DNA of 64,000 bases, taken from the NCBI GenBank assembly GCA_001512505.1, contig LFSC01000014.1:1-64000 (forward strand), given 5' to 3'. This DNA is from Clostridiaceae bacterium DTU079. Its GTDB lineage: Bacteria > Bacillota > Clostridia > Acetivibrionales > Acetivibrionaceae. The position numbers and the translations under genes are program-made. The notes beneath the pieces are model-generated. The model saw only the letters and a list, made by a program, of their open reading frames with translations, was not told where the DNA came from and did not search any database. Below are positions 63,473 through 64,000 of this stretch, in pieces. Positions within the stretch are counted from its first letter, which is position 1. The number at the start of each line of letters is the position of its first letter.

Positions 63473-64000
63473 TTATTCAAAACCCAGCTGCGACTTGATT
63501 TCGTTCCAAAGCTCCTCTCTTCCCTGCTTCGTTTCCGATGAAAAAGGTATCACTTTAACACTGTCGGAAAGTTCCAGCACCTTTCTTATGTCACAAACCC
63601 TTTCCTTTACCTTTGAACGGGGAATCTTGTCAAGCTTTGTAGCAGTAATCAAATAAGGTATACCATTGCATTTAAGCCAGTCGTTCATAAGTTTGTCATC
63701 ATCAGTTGGAGAATGCCTGATGTCCACAAGCATAATCACCAGCTTAAGTTGCTTTCTGGTTTTTAAATATGTTTCCACAACAGATCCCCATGATTCTTTT
63801 TCCGTTTTTGATACCTTTGCAAAACCGTAGCCGGGAAGATCGACAAAATATAATATATTGTCGACATTATAAAAGTTTATAACCCTTGTCAGTCCGGGAG
63901 TTGCCGCAACTCTTGCCAGACTTTTTCTGTTCAGCATTGAATTTATAAGTGAGGATTTACCCACATTGGATCTTCCCACAAAAGTTATCTCCGGTTTGTC
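63473..64000 (-). CDS. engB: Ribosome biogenesis GTP-binding protein YsxC/EngB (5' end beyond right edge)
   Basis: ...DKPEITFVGRSNVGKSSLINSMLNRKSLARVAATPGLTRVINFY, FVDLPGYGFAKVSK. Confidence 0.93.
   Translation of the reverse strand, partial: DKPEITFVGRSNVGKSSLINSMLNRKSLARVAATPGLTRVINFYNVDNILYFVDLPGYGFAKVSKTEKESWGSVVETYLKTRKQLKLVIMLVDIRHSPTDDDKLMNDWLKCNGIPYLITATKLDKIPRSKVKERVCDIRKVLELSDSVKVIPFSSETKQGREELWNEIKSQLGFE

Overview
This 64 kb window is Gram-positive, low-GC clostridial chromosome. It probably comes from Acetivibrio (Clostridium/Hungateiclostridium) thermocellus or a close relative, because it carries a CBM22-GH10-CBM22-dockerin-CE1 cellulosomal xylanase with the XynY architecture. 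Most of it is core genome: a division/cell-wall (dcw) cluster (mraZ-rsmH-ftsL-pbp-murE-murF-mraY-ftsW-murG-truncated murA), the rpsB-tsf-pyrH-frr-uppS-cdsA-dxr-rseP-ispG-polC-[xynY]-rimP-nusA-ylxR-ylxQ-infB-rbfA-nrnA-truB-ribF super-cluster, a typA / mltG-OMT-U32 / PBP-sigK segment, and one tRNA-Leu(GAG). The left edge appears to be the end of a CRISPR array (one 37-bp repeat ending in ATTGAAAC on the minus strand). The strongest unexplained signal is a family of about 166-170 bp imperfect palindromes (at least 7 fairly complete and 2 partial copies). They share the core AGAGCCTGTWAATAC...GTATTAACAGGCTCT and mostly sit just after stop codons. Their two arms match each other within a copy better than they match between copies. 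Other unexplained structure: a 10-bp-phased tandem array upstream of ribF, a ~22-bp-phased CTTTTG array between rsmH and ftsL, a 31-bp tandem repeat upstream of typA, a three-box putative MraZ operator, an Fe-ADH/ALDH fusion with an internal ribosome-binding site, and an uncalled 57-aa membrane miniprotein. All calls were made by eye from sequence and the supplied ORFs; no searches were run.
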